Assembly (NCBI GenBank): GCA_024811115.1
Contig: JAKOGH010000395.1
Span: 1-64,000 of the forward strand
Origin: Terana coerulea
Taxonomy: Eukaryota > Basidiomycota > Agaricomycetes > Polyporales > Phanerochaetaceae
Length of the DNA: 64,000 bases
Direction: 5' to 3'
Positions 1 to 11,855 of the stretch are shown piece after piece (position 1 is the stretch's first letter; the number at the start of each line of letters is the position of its first letter). Both the position numbers and the translations under genes were made by a program. The notes below the pieces were generated by a model. That model did not search any database and was not told the origin of the DNA. It saw only the letters and a program-made list of their open reading frames with translations.

Positions 1-3000
1 CCTTTAACGCAATGAACGAAGGCCCCTTAGTAAGTTTATACCACTCTCGCTGCAGTCGAAACGCTGCTGACGGGTTCTATAGTCCTGACCACCACTCCTC
101 GCAATGTACATAGTAATATAAATCGTTATCATGTAACGTATACGCTAGTGTAGTACTGACTGGTTCTCTACGAATGTACCGGGGGACGGGGACCTACCCT
201 ATCCCGTGCAGACAGGGCGACGGGAAAGGATAAAGGTCAGTAATCCAATTATCAGTATGTGTTACGATCCACGGCTAATTAGTTACTACTCTGCAGGCTG
301 GTCAATAAGTTTGTGACGAGACGGATGGTGGCAAACGGAAACGCAGACATGTCCTACACGGACGAGACGGGTCAACGCACATTGTACAGTAGTAATTTGT
401 ACGTTTATTCCGTGTAGTCGCCACACTGACTCATTTATCAATTCATAGATGACTTCTTGGGCTTACGGCCGAGCCTCGAGGACCTCATCGCCTCTGCTTT
501 TGAGTTCCTCGCGTTTCGAGACGGTAATACCCCGTCCCCTCGCCAGCGGCGTGCGCTGCGACAGCCTAACTACTGCACTATAGTAAGTACACTCGCTCGA
601 TGTACATGTTTGCTCGCGTCATACAACACTGAGTCGAGGGTGTGTCCATAGGGGTATGTAGACTCGCCGCGTCAGCCACAAATGCCCAGTGTTGCACTGG
701 TCGCTCGCACGCTACCTGCCAAGTGAGTTGAAGTGATTTTATTATATCGGCGTGACTCTAATATACATCATAGCATCTATTCTACTCACACCGGTGCCAA
801 GTCTCTTCGCGCCTGCGAGCTTATGGTGTACTGCGTCGCGTCGTTGCTGTATCATGGTGAGTATAGGCTTGCCTTCGCCGCCGCGCACACGGCTAACGAG
901 CTCTGTTGGCCCGCAGCAACTGCCTGGTGCCCTTACAAAGCGCATCCCTGAGCACGCGGTTGTGTCTGCCGTGTCCGTGCTGGACACGAGCATGGCGCGT
1001 CGCGTCGCGGTGTCGGCAGTCGCGGGAGGCTTGTGCTCATGCGCGGGTGTCCAGCGGGTATATATTCACTTGTCCTTTTTGTAGGTCGTTGCTGACGCGA
1101 TCATCGTTCCTCAGAGGGCGACGTAGCGTCCGCCCATCTTGCAGGGGCCGCTGGCATGCGCGTGCATAAAGCACTCTGACGCTTCCGTCTCGGCATGTAC
1201 GCGTGCGCCGCCATCACTCACAGCCGCGTGAACGGGCAGCGCGAGCTCCATGAGCACGACTTGCGGTCCGCTGCGTCGTGCGCCGCCGGTACCTCGCTGC
1301 TGTGCAGCAAGCGCGTCGCGCCGCGCGGCTGCTCCTCATCTGTGGCAGCCTTTCTGCCCTATGCCGCCTGCGCTGTTGCATGGCGTCACGGGCTGCGCCC
1401 TCCCGTCCATTTCTCTGCCGTACGCCGTCGCTTTCTCTCTTCTTTGACCCATGCTCATTTCGTGCATGTCTTGACAGCGCTGCACGACGTGCCGCAGTTG
1501 TGCGCGGTGCGCATCGTTGCCGCGGCGGCGGCATGTGCGCCCCGGGACTTGGTGCATGCCGAGTGCGGGACACGCGCAAAGAGCGGTTCGCCCGCCTTTC
1601 GTCCGTTCGCGCATCCGCAAGAAAATGGCGGGCGTTGGTCTTGGTGTGCAGCCGCGGATCCGCGGCGGCATATTCCATGCACGCGCAGGCCAATGTCTTG
1701 GCGCAGCGGTGCCGCCGTGCTCGCGCGTCCGTCGTCTCGAACGGCGAGTGTGCCGAGACGCGGCGGGCCGCGGCTGTTTCGCCTTCGCCTTCGTGACAAG
1801 ACGCGCCTTGCGCGATACGCCGCCATCGGCCCTTGTTGATTTCCAGCGGGTAGGTCGTTGGTCGCGTCGCGCGTCGCCGATGCTGATCTTGCTTATTCAG
1901 TAGCAGGCTTGCGGTGCGTGTTGCATCCCGGCCGTCCGGCTTCCATGCGCGCATCCGCACGCGGCCGTGTTCGGTCGTGCCCCAGGCCGTGCCGCTATCA
2001 ATATCGCTTGCCCAAGTCTACAAGTGTTTGTTAGATGTAGTCAGATACGCGGGAAGAGACGGGACGTGCGAGCAATGTGCGGGGACGTGCCGAGAGCCCG
2101 GAAAGCGGCTGGGGAGAGGCGGCTGCGGCGGCATGCGAGAGAGACATATGGGGATCAAAATAGGCATCGGAGGCGCTGCAGCGTGCCAGACGGCTGTGAG
2201 CGCAAGGGTTATGGTCTGTGTCGCCGTGCACCGGCCGCAGGAGACGGAGGGCGTCGGGGCGTCTTGTGCGAGGTTTCCCAAGTTCTACAACCGCAATCTT
2301 GTGAGTCAGCGGTACAAACTCGGAATAAAGGACTATGCTGACTTCTGCGACACAGCTGTGCACTCCCGCGACCCGCTCGTCGCCGTGGACGTCGTCGAAT
2401 GGGTCGCAGTCGTTGCGCACGGCCAGGGCAGCGCGTGTGCCGCGACGAAGCGAGATCGACGCGCACCGGCTTGCAGCTCCGAGCACCGCTTCTTTGTGCG
2501 TTCAGGTACGTGCTGGCGAGTTTGTGAGGCGCCCCGACGCGTTGCGCATGCTCGGCAGGTCGAGTTGTCCGAGGACGCCGCCGCTGGGGAGAGCGAGCTG
2601 CATGTCGCGCTAGCGGCCGGTGCACTCAGCGCACGGATGCGATTTTCGAGCTGCGGGTGGTGCTGTGCTGGGGAATGTGACTCGAGGTAACAGGTGGGAC
2701 GGGACGGCGTGCAGAGAAGCAGGAGGGCACGAGGAAGCGGGAGGTTGGCTTGCTGGGACTTGAGCGGTGAGCTGGCGGGTCAAGGTCGGGCTGGCGAGCG
2801 CTGCACGACGTCAGTGCGCGCGAATTTTGGAGTGTGCGCGGCAGTGTGTATCTTCAACCATTGCGAGGGGTCAGAACGGACGGGACGCAAGTCGTCGTGG
2901 TGGGAGGCGGAAGGTGATGGGAGAGAGCAGGAGAGAAGCGTGAGCGCCCAAGGCTCGACGCCACAAGGACGAAGCACAGCAGAGCGCTTTGTCCGAACTT

Positions 3001-3442
3001 GCTTGCAACAACGCCATAGTTGCAGCTGGTAGCTCTTGTTGTGTAGTCTAAGTATGTACCTCTCTATGTCAAAATTTCGTTGCTGTTGAGCCACCGTCGC
3101 ATGCAAGGGAGTGAGGAAAATGCGAGGTGCGATATCTTCTCCCAGTCTTGCTCCAACACCAAGCCGTCCAGCGCCGGACCAAAGCCTTGCCGCGGTTGCG
3201 GCCAGGTCGCCTGCGACAACCAACCGTCCCGAGGTGTACCCGGCGTAGGGGAGCCCATGGTCTCGATGACCGACAGGAGCAAGGGCACAGTAGGGTCCAC
3301 CACGGGGAACGGCGGCGGCGCATGCGCGTAGATCGGCCACGCCGCTCTTTCGCTGTCGATGACCAGCGAGCAGTCCCACAGTAGTCCGATGGCTAACACA
3401 TTGTCCATAGCAGAAGATTGTGTTGATGCAACGATGCCATAC
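1..3442. other. Gene-poor stretch, no supported gene
   Basis: About 3.4 kb with no protein I can recognise. The part from roughly 1.2 to 2.8 kb is GC-rich and CpG-rich and carries overlapping long open frames on both strands. Their translations are Arg/Cys/Ala/Ser-rich, lack recognisable domains, and look like by-products of high GC. I saw no tRNA, rRNA or long terminal repeat. A non-coding transcript or a regulatory region cannot be excluded. Confidence 0.5.
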
Positions 3443-4697
3443 CTAGGCGAGGCCGCCGAGCACAACAGCCGCAGTGCCGGATAGCAGTGCAATAGCCCAT
3501 CTTGAGATCGTGTCAACGGAAAGGGGAGTGGCCCCGCTGACAACCTGACCAGTAAGGTTCGACGCAGACGAGCTACCCCAGAGCTGGATGTTCCGGAAGT
3601 AGGTATGCGTGGTAACTGGCGTTGCCCACGACGAATCGTCTCCGCCGAAGAAAGTCCTGTATGGTGGTGGTCAGCCACCGTTTCACACACATTTCTTGGT
3701 GTTAGTACTTACGAGAAGTAAAGGCCGCCGATGTTGATGTCGTTGCTTGTGCGGATTTGCACGGCCTGTTCGTCGATTGCTTTCACATTGTTGTAGCTGC
3801 AGACATTAAGCAAGCTGATAGCAAGTACAGAGTACATAGAACTCACTAGAGAGATATTTGACCGTTTGCTGTATTCAGAGGAGTATTCAACCGTACAAGC
3901 ATGATGACCAAGTTCCATCTGAGAGCAATGAGCGATAAGTTGACTCGATGCAGCTAATACAAGGAGACTCACTGTCCCGCCGCAAAGCTGAAGGACCCTC
4001 GGTCTATGCTCGTGCCGAAACCGTCAGAGTTGCACTGGAAGTCTCCATTTGAGCACAGCAAGCTGTTCTCGGGCAGATACGCGTATACTATGACGAGGGT
4101 CAGCCTCTCGAGGTTGTGCGCAAGGAAGCCAAACGTGCCTTCACCCGCCCCATCCTTGCGCCACATCAGGCGAGAACTGAAGCAATTTGCACCCGTGGAT
4201 GCGTTGCCACCCGAGCAGCCGTTGGGGTCTGGTCCGCCTCTCAGACCAGGGAGTTTGCCACCTTTGACCCAGTCGTACCCACTGTCGAAGGCGACCTCGT
4301 ACGTCAAGACCATAGAGTTGAATTGGGAGCCGTCCGTGGTGTTCCAAAGCGAAAACAGCTGGGCGCCGCCTGTGTCATGCGAGAAGCTTCCTGAGGGATA
4401 CGTGACTTGCAGGACTGGGCCGGAGGATGCGCCCGTTCCAGGTACGGGATTGCTCGGGAAGGGATCTGGGACGAACTCGAGGTCGTTCGCGCCGTTCTGG
4501 ATGCGCCCCTTGCTGAGCGACCAGCCGGAGGTGATGAAGTCTTGCGAGTCGCTGTTCGAAAGTGTCGCCGTCGGAAAGGGCATGCTCGTGCTCGTGGTAA
4601 GGGAGAATTGCGACGCGAGCTGGGTTGCGGAGGTAAGCTGCGCGGCGGTCAGGCTCGACTGAGCGAAGAGCAAGGAGAGCATGAGGAAGGAGGACAT
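3443..4697 (-). CDS. Secreted polysaccharide lyase family 14 (glucuronan/alginate lyase-like)
   Basis: Four exons (4697-3973, 3918-3847, 3796-3713, 3656-3443) join to 1095 nt, exactly 364 codons plus stop, with canonical GT-AG introns. The start at 4697 gives a clean signal peptide (MSSFLMLSLLFAQSS...), better than the longer upstream frame. The PL14 core is visible: WVKGGKLPGLRGG, a CFSSRLMWRKDG stretch, RLNTP after the first splice, and GLYFSTFFGGDD near the end. The family cleaves polyuronates by beta-elimination; here it would act outside the cell. After the catalytic domain comes a Ser/Thr-rich segment and a hydrophobic C-terminal tail of about 20 residues ending in GGLA, which looks like a GPI-anchor signal (inference). 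Substrate cannot be told from sequence alone. Transposon-like inverted repeats begin about 200 bp upstream. Confidence 0.88.
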
Positions 4698-4896
4698 CGT
4701 GCGGGATAAGGAGAAGAGTGGGGCCAGCCCGCCTGTAGAGCAAGCACAGATAGTGAGGAACAAAGGCAGCCTCTGGCTGAGATTCTGTTAGCACCGTGGT
4801 GAGAGAGAACAGCCTGCAAGTGAAGCGCCGGATGGTCGTCCTCCCGACAGTTCCCTGTTTGGGCACTGCCGACAGCCACCGACTGATGCGCCCTCC

Positions 4897-4979
4897 ACAG
4901 TTTTTAACCGCTGAATGGGACAGACCCACCAGGTGGGGCACCTGCCTTATGAGGCAGGTTGACCTGGCGCAGGCGCTCG
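4897..4979 (+). repeat. Left terminal inverted repeat of outer element
   Basis: Partner of 6369-6449 in inverted orientation, about 80 bp with roughly 5 mismatches. Contains an 8-bp-stem hairpin around the sequence CCTTATGAGG. Confidence 0.8.
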
Positions 4980-5205
4980 TCGTGCGGTGGTGGTTGCGGC
5001 TGTAGAACATGCACCTCATCGTACCAATTGCTTGTCTTTGCGTCCCAAAAATATATATACTAAGCATACAATAATGTACTAATATAAATGCTTCATTTTT
5101 ATCATGAGATTTTGGCTCCTTGCATCAGTGGCTAATCTTCGCTCATGTTTGGAGAACTTTGCACTCGTATTTTTGTTCTTATATTTCTTCTACCCTACTG
5201 TACAA

Positions 5206-5808
5206 TAGGGGTGGTCACGGTAGCGGATTACACGTCGGATTAAAGGCCGATTACACGTCAGATTAAGAGTCGCTGTGTGCGTAATCGAACATGAATCGAA
5301 CGCTTGGATTAGCTCTGCACGAGTGAATCGACTTCTCGATTCCGCGAGGCAATTGAGCGCCTGCTTGCTCGGAGTTTGAAAAGATTCGGCGACAAGCAAG
5401 ACGCGACGTGTACCCTTACACTCACCTCATTAATCTACTCCACGCTATCTTATCTTTGTAACCTATGGCAATGACTACCACAGCAAATTCTGGCCATTCT
5501 GTCTGGCCGGGCGTGTGGAAAGCAGGCGGGCAGGCAGAGGCTAGCAGCTCCGACAACTCCGGGTTTTCACTTAAGGTTCGCCGCAGCTGAGACTTCCATA
5601 TTTGGAGCATGCCGAGATGCCGGGTATCGTCGGCATCACGCGGCATCATGCCAAAGCGCACAGGTAATCCGGATTCAAAGTCGGTTCGTCAGAGTAGAAT
5701 CACGATTCACGCTTGGATTCAGCCCTTTCTGCGACCTCAACTGGACAGTAATCCGACGTGTAATCAGCCTTTAATCCGACCTTTAATCCGCTACCGTGAC
5801 CACCCCTA
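5206..5808. mobile_element. Nested MITE-like element, about 600 bp
   Basis: Terminal inverted repeats of about 60 bp start TAGGGGTGGTCACGGTAGCG at both ends (5206 inward and 5808 inward), with about 5 mismatches. Within each terminus the hexamer GGATTA or its relatives recurs about every 17 bp (GGATTACACGTC, GGATTAAAGGC, GATTACACGTC), so the ends carry short direct sub-repeats. No coding sequence is recognisable. The TAGGGGTG start recalls hAT-type ends, but I find no 8-bp duplication, so this is only a suggestion. Confidence 0.72.
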
Positions 5809-6368
5809 ATAACATGTAAGTTCCGCGGTTCGCGCCACGTGCTCGCGAGCTGCTAAATCAGAGAAATTGGTCAAGTTGTGAGCTGTCAACCTATGGTGCA
5901 CCGTGATGTAGCGAGAGTGCAAAGTTGAAAGTACAGCGCACTGCGGTAAGGCGAAGAGCCAGGCAAGAGCGAGGCTCGGGGATGCTGGCGGATAACGGCG
6001 CCTATCAATACAGCGATTTTTGGCAGGACTCAGGCTTGTAGTGGCTACAGTGCGCATGTACTGTCACAAACACTCACAAAAGCTACACAGAAATGTGCGG
6101 ATATGGAATACCTATCGATTTGTGTAAGGTTTGCTGGGCTTTGAAAACATTTGACCTCGACTTTTGGTGGCTTGTCAATTTGCCAGCGATGTTAAAACGC
6201 ACGGGCGCTACGTGCTGTGACTTTGGCTTTGTTTGTTCGGCTTTCAGCCCCTTAGGAATATGCTCTCTCGCTTCGCTCGCTCGCAATATAACAGATCTAG
6301 AGCTCTGATGTAAGATGCAGAGCCCGTTTGCAGTCCGGTTTCACTTCCTCTCACCTCCTCAGGTAGCA

Positions 6369-6449
6369 AGCGCCTGCCCCAGGTCAACCTGCCTTATAAG
6401 GCGGGTGTCCCACCTGGTGGGTCTGTCCCATTCAGCGGTTAAAAACTGC
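6369..6449 (-). repeat. Right terminal inverted repeat of outer element
   Basis: Inverse complement of 4897-4979. Its internal palindrome is GCCTTATAAGGC, which is perfect here and one base off in the left copy. Confidence 0.8.
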
Positions 6450-7403
6450 ACTCCCTCATCAACTGAGTTTTGAGGTCGACTCAGTCGGCGGTACGCCCAC
6501 CGCAATGACCGCTACAAACTTGCCTGCAATATGTACGTTCTTCCACAGTCTCTGAATCATATTCGTCCCAGCCTCACACGTATCACTCTCCAGGCAACGA
6601 GAGGAGCATCATGAAGGCAGGCACAAACGAGACCAGGTCATCTGGCACCTAGCCGCCTAGCGACTCAAGACTCCTGGGGTGAATGACAACAGGGCCTATT
6701 TGATAACCTGCATAACTAGGTTTCTTCGGAAGTGATGTCTGAGAGCTGATGATACTGTGTTCAACCTTATGCTATCTACATTTGCAAGCAAATGAGTCGT
6801 ACATCATTGGCATCCGTTTTCGCGACGCCGAGGGCCATCCGCCATGCATGCCTAGAGTACGTGTTCTCTTCCGAGTGATATTCATGCGTTGTATCTTATT
6901 GGCGTTAGACGTAGTCCAGAGGCTAGTGGTTACGCGAAATGAAAGCTCGTCGTCCCACGTATCTCCTGCTCGCCTCCTACTATCCGTTCGACAGCCAGTA
7001 ACAAACTCTGATAATGCCCAGCCTCCCATTTAGGTGTCACGGCTCATGGAACGATCTTGCCCGCTGTGAGACCGGGCATGCCCTGATCGTCTTCAGCCTA
7101 CAATTGGTGGGCCCAGTCGGGTCAGCTAGCGCTGCTGCTGTTACTCTCAAGGTCGCCATTGCCAAATACCTAACCGACGCTTGTGATTGACGATTTCGGG
7201 CTTTCGGTATCCTTCATCTCTGAGCAGTGATTAACTTCTAACTGCCACTTCTAAACCTAAATACGACAGGATGATACCTCGTGCTGACGGCGAAGCGCGG
7301 TGAACGGTCAGTCGTGAGTACTCGTTCACTTACTGGATGACGCGCCTGCAACTCACAAGTATATTTCGCAATGGAGGAATAGCGCGCATAGCAAGTGGCA
7401 CAG
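6450..7403. other. Intergenic region upstream of CYP505
   Basis: About 950 bp between the right inverted repeat of the transposon-like element and the CYP505 TATA box. Short open frames are present on both strands (for example 6749-7033) but show no recognisable domain. Confidence 0.5.
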
Positions 7404-7411
7404 TATATAAG
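7404..7411 (+). promoter_or_regulatory. TATA box of CYP505
   Basis: TATATAAG, 53 bp before the ATG at 7464. This fits a TATA-driven fungal promoter with a short 5' UTR. Confidence 0.6.
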
Positions 7412-7463
7412 AGCACACTCGGTAAACGGCCATCTGCAGTCGGCGGGTTACAATCAGCTCACA

Positions 7464-10400
7464 ATGACTACACCCATTCCGTCTCCTCCTTCCATCCCAT
7501 TCCTGGGCCATGTCCAATCTATCAACAGCGAACTCCCCATAGTTTCGTTCAGCTTACTCGCCAAGCAGTATGGCGAGATATACGAGCTGAATTTGCTTGG
7601 TATGCAATATTACGCTTGATGTTTGACTGGGCACTAAGTGCGTTTATAGGCACAAAAGTGGTCGTAATAAGCACCCAGCAGCTTCTTCATGAGGTTTCTA
7701 ATGAGAAACGGTTCCGCAAAGTCATTAGGCCCGACCTCGAGCAAGTTCGTAATGCCACCAGCGACGGCCTTTTCACTGTACGTGAAAGCGCCCCTCGACA
7801 GCAAGCGGTTGCTCATTGTACGATACGTCCAGGCTTACCTCGAGGAAGAGAACTGGCACATTGCTCGTATGTCGTTCGTCATCTCTACTAGCACCGGTGA
7901 CCGGACTCATCATTCTCGATATTAGATCGGATTTTAATGCCCGCGTTCAGCACTATGAACACGCGCAACATGTTCGACGACATGGTTGATGTCATTTCGC
8001 AGCTTGTCTTGAAATGGGAACGGTAAGAGTGCACGCCATATCCACCTCTGGCGGTAATAGCTTATCTTGGCTGAAGATTCGGCCCTCACCACAAGATTGA
8101 GCCGGCTAATGACTTTACCGCGCTGACATTTGAAGCTATCTCTTTGTGTGCCATGTCCTATCGGTATGTGTCTCTTCTAGTAATGTTAATTCCAATTGTT
8201 TGACTCCGCTGGCCCGGGAAACTACAGGATGAATACCTTCTATATTGTGCGTATAATTGTTTTTGAGCTATGGACCCGACCTAATGGCTGCTTAGGACGG
8301 GCCGCATCCGTTTGCTACCGCCATGTCCGACTTCCTTCTTGAGTCAGGCGCCCGGTCCAGAAGACCTGGAATCGTTAAGCCGTTCATGAGGGACACGAAC
8401 GCGAAGTACGAGCATGACATGAATGTCCTGATGAAATATGTCGATGACAGTACGTCAAACATCAAACCTCCAGTGTGCGATCACCGCTAACATCGTTCCT
8501 TCTGTACAGTCTTGGAGGACCGGAAGGCTAATCCGACGGAGAAGAAGGATATTCTCAATCTCATGCTGACAGGGAAAGACAAGGAGACCGGTCGCGGATT
8601 GTCAGACGACAACATCAAGAGAAACGTAAGTGTTTACTCTCCGCGGCTACGATGTTGCTGGCTCATGAACGCGTCCTTCAGCTTCTCACCTTCCTTATTG
8701 CTGGCGAGTAGCTTTCAACCAAGACTATACCGTACATTCTAACCACGTGTGATTTCCCAGGCCATGAGACGACCTCAGGTACATCATGCGGTATAATCTT
8801 GCAGAAAATGGCTTACTGTAGCTCGTATCGCAGGTATGTTGACGTTTATCATATATTATCTCCTCAAGAATCCGGAGGCGATGCGCAAGTTGCGCGAAGA
8901 GGTCGACACGATGATTGGAGACCGCACAATGACAGTTGACGATGTCCACAAGCTTCCTTATCTGATTGGTTAGTGATTTTACCCCTTTCACTACATGCGC
9001 TCTGAAACATTAGAATAGCCGTCATGCGGGAATCTCTCCGTTTGGGACCTCCGGCCCCGATGCGCGCCATGGCTCCGAACGCAGATACTACGCTTCTTGA
9101 CGGAAAATATGCTGTGGAAAAGGACATCGCCATATTCTGCGGTGTTTACATGGTCCATCGTGACCCGAAGGTTTGGGGTGAAGACGTAGGTCCTTGTCTA
9201 TTCTAACGTACTCTACAAGAAGTTAATAAATCTATACAGGCCGAGGCCTTCCGCCCCGAGCGAATGCTCGACGGCAAGTTCGAGGCCATGCCGGTTAGTC
9301 CTCTCGCCAATTGTGATCTGTTCAAGTCGTAACTTTTCACAGCCCGAGTCTTGGCAGCCTTTCGGTTTCGGAATGAGAGGATGCATTGTAAGTCATGATG
9401 AACTCACTGTCATATGGGCCGTGGCTCATAGCAGCCACAGGGACGTCCATTCGCCTGGCAAGAAGCGCAGATTACTCTAGTGTACCTCATGCAGCGTTTC
9501 ACGTTTGTGATGGACGACCCGTCCTACGACCTTCACCTGAAGCAAACACTGACGATCAAGCCGCATGAGTTTTATATTCACGCCATCCGGCGAACCGACA
9601 AGAAGAGCATCGTCCCCGTGTTCTCACCGTCGTCCACGCTACTCAAGTCTCACGGCGCTTCAGAGGGAAATGCAACCGTCCCCGCGGCGTCTACCGTGAC
9701 GGATGGCGAACAGAAGCCGATGTATGTACTCTATGGGTCGAACACTGGCACTTCGGAGGCATTTGCGCAGAGGATCGCTTCCGATGCTGCGAGACACGGT
9801 ACGTCTTACTACTACACCAATGTTGAGCCCACGTTTCTGAATAAGTAACGTTACCGCAGGGTTCAAGGCGACCATCGGAACATTGGACTCTGCCACTGGA
9901 CACTTGCCATCCGACGGACCAGTTGTCATTGTCACAGCGTCATACGAAGGTGAGCAAATATATCGGCGCTAGATGCCCCTTGCTTAACATATTCTACTAG
10001 GGCAACCTGCCGACAACGCTGCTCACTTCGTCGAGTGGCTTTCCACAGCCAAGGCTCAAGAATTCGCTGAAGTGTCGTTCGCGGTGTTTGGTTGCGGCAA
10101 TCACGATTGGGTTCAGACCTATCAGCGGATACCCAGTTTGATAGATCGTGTTCTGGCCGAAAGCGGAGGCAAGCGGCTCGTCGGCCGCGGTGCAGGCGAC
10201 GCGGGCTCCGGGGATTTATTCGAGGACTTCGACAAATGGGAGGCTGGCTTATGGGAGGCCCTTGGAAAGGTATGTTTAGCGCAACATCGTGCGGCATACA
10301 TTGCACTGACGCTGAATCCATAGGCGTACGAGACTACGCAGTCCAAAGTCACAGATGGAGGCATCCAGGTGAAGATCGTCGACTCAGGTTCCAACAGAGC

Positions 10401-11855
10401 AGCCATTCTACGTCAAACCGATGCCTCGTTGGGCACAGTTCTTGAGAACAAGATTCTCACTAGTCCTGGCGCACCGGTGAAGAGGCACATTGGTAGGCTT
10501 TTAATTCGTTAACTTTGAGATGCTTGAAACTCATAAATAACAGAGTTTAAGTTGCCCGAAGGCGTCACCTACCGCAGCGGAGACTACCTTGCCATGTACG
10601 TGCGCAACGATGCTCTAAAAGAGTAGTATTGACTTTCTTTCACAGTCTTCCTGTCAACCCCCAGCGAGACGTGCGACGAGCTCTCGCCCGCTTCGGGCTG
10701 CTGTCTGAGCAAGAGGTCCGTAAACATCATACCCTGTGCGCACAAATCTCACTCAAAAATAATTTTAGATTACTATCAGCGTAGCGGGACCGTCACCTCT
10801 TCCTACCGGACGTCCCGTCAATGTCTTCACTCTTCTAAGCGGCTATGTCGAGCTGTCGCAACCAGCCACAACTCGAGACTTGCGGACCCTTACCGAAGCG
10901 GCCAAGTCCAGCGGCTCCGAATCGGCACTCGCTGCGCTGGCTAACGCTTATGCAGAGAAAGTCCTCGCTAAACGCCTTAGCGTGCTGGATATTCTGGAAG
11001 ATCATCCTAATATCCAGTTCACCTTCGGGGCGTTCCTGCAGCTCCTCCCGAGTATGCGTGTCCGGCAGTACTCTATCTCGTCTTCCCCGCTCGCGGACGC
11101 CCAGCGAGCCTCGCTGACCATCAGCGTCCTCGAAGCCCCGGCCATCTCTGGTCGCAGCGAGCCCTTCCTCGGGAGTCGCTTCGACCTTCCTCGCCGAGCT
11201 TCGCCCTAACGATAAGGTGCAGCTTGCCGTCCGTCCGTCGAACGTCGCCTTCCACCCGCCCGCGGATCTCAACACCCCTATCATCATGTTCTGCGCCGGC
11301 TCTGGCCTTGCTCCGATGCGCGGGTTCTTGCAGGAGCGCGCTGTTCAGAAGGCTTCTGGACGAGAGGTCGCCAAGAGCCTCCTGTTCTTCGGCTGCCGCT
11401 CCCCCTCGCAGGACTACCTGTACTCGGGTACCGATATGAAGACATGGACCGACCTCGGTGTCGTTGACGTGAGGCCGGCCTTCTCGCGAGAGACGGACGG
11501 GTCCGCTGGGTGCAAGTACGTGCAAGAGTAAGCCAGTCATTTACTGCAAGTAGTACAATCTTCTCACTCACGTTTCTTTTCCTCAGCCGCATTTGGCACG
11601 ATCGCGCTGAGATTGTTGCCGCTTGGAATGCCGGAGCAAAGGTCAGTAATTGTAGTGGGCCTTCAGGCATCATGACCAACTTGCTGATGCTTTGGCCAAT
11701 AGGTCTTCGTCTGCGGGTCTGGCAAAATGGCTACTGCTGTCAAGGAGAAGCTTGTGCAGATCATCCAAGACGGTAGGCAGCTGGACAAGGAGAAGGCGAC
11801 GGAATACTTCAACACTGTTGTCGCCGGAAGGTTTGCAACAGACGTCTTTGAGTAG
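7464..11855 (+). CDS. Self-sufficient cytochrome P450:NADPH-P450 reductase, CYP505 family (frame break at 11174)
   Basis: A fused monooxygenase: N-terminal P450, then FMN, FAD and NADPH domains. Family members hydroxylate fatty acids near the omega end. Visible P450 landmarks are the Pro-rich start (IPSPPSIPFLGHV), the I-helix LIAGHETTSG rebuilt from three exons, the K-helix RESLRL, and the heme-thiolate loop PFGFGMRGCIGR (Cys codon at 9382). The reductase shows the FMN loop YVLYGSNTGTSEAFA, the FAD motif RQYSISSSP, and the NADPH side FCAGSGLAPMRGFLQER and FVCGSGK. Many short introns; the one at 8704-8760 is GC-AG. A single extra A at 11174 shifts the frame between the FAD and NADPH motifs: the segment up to FLG reads in one frame, and V-A-S-T-F-L onward in the next. 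All else looks intact, so this is a real lesion or an assembly error. No transmembrane anchor is evident, as usual for CYP505. Confidence 0.9.

Larger units (their letters stand above)
4897..6449. mobile_element. Non-autonomous TIR element of about 1.55 kb
   Basis: Near-identical inverted repeats of about 80 bp lie at 4897-4979 and 6369-6449, differing at only a few positions. The outer ends read CAGTTTTTAACCGCTGAATG and its complement. Each repeat contains small palindromes (CCCACCAGGTGGG; ACCTGCCT-tatg-AGGCAGGT). No transposase is recognisable inside, and a second inverted-repeat element is nested within it. I see no convincing target-site duplication, so the superfamily is not assigned. 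It sits directly upstream of the PL14 gene. Confidence 0.75.

Noticed and set aside
1195..2690. Overlapping long open frames in the GC-rich left end as genes
   Set aside because: Translations on both strands are Arg/Cys/Ala-rich with no motif; typical of open frames arising by chance in GC-rich DNA.
6083..6308. Transposase fragment inside the TIR element
   Set aside because: The short frames show no DDE, hAT or zinc-finger signature.
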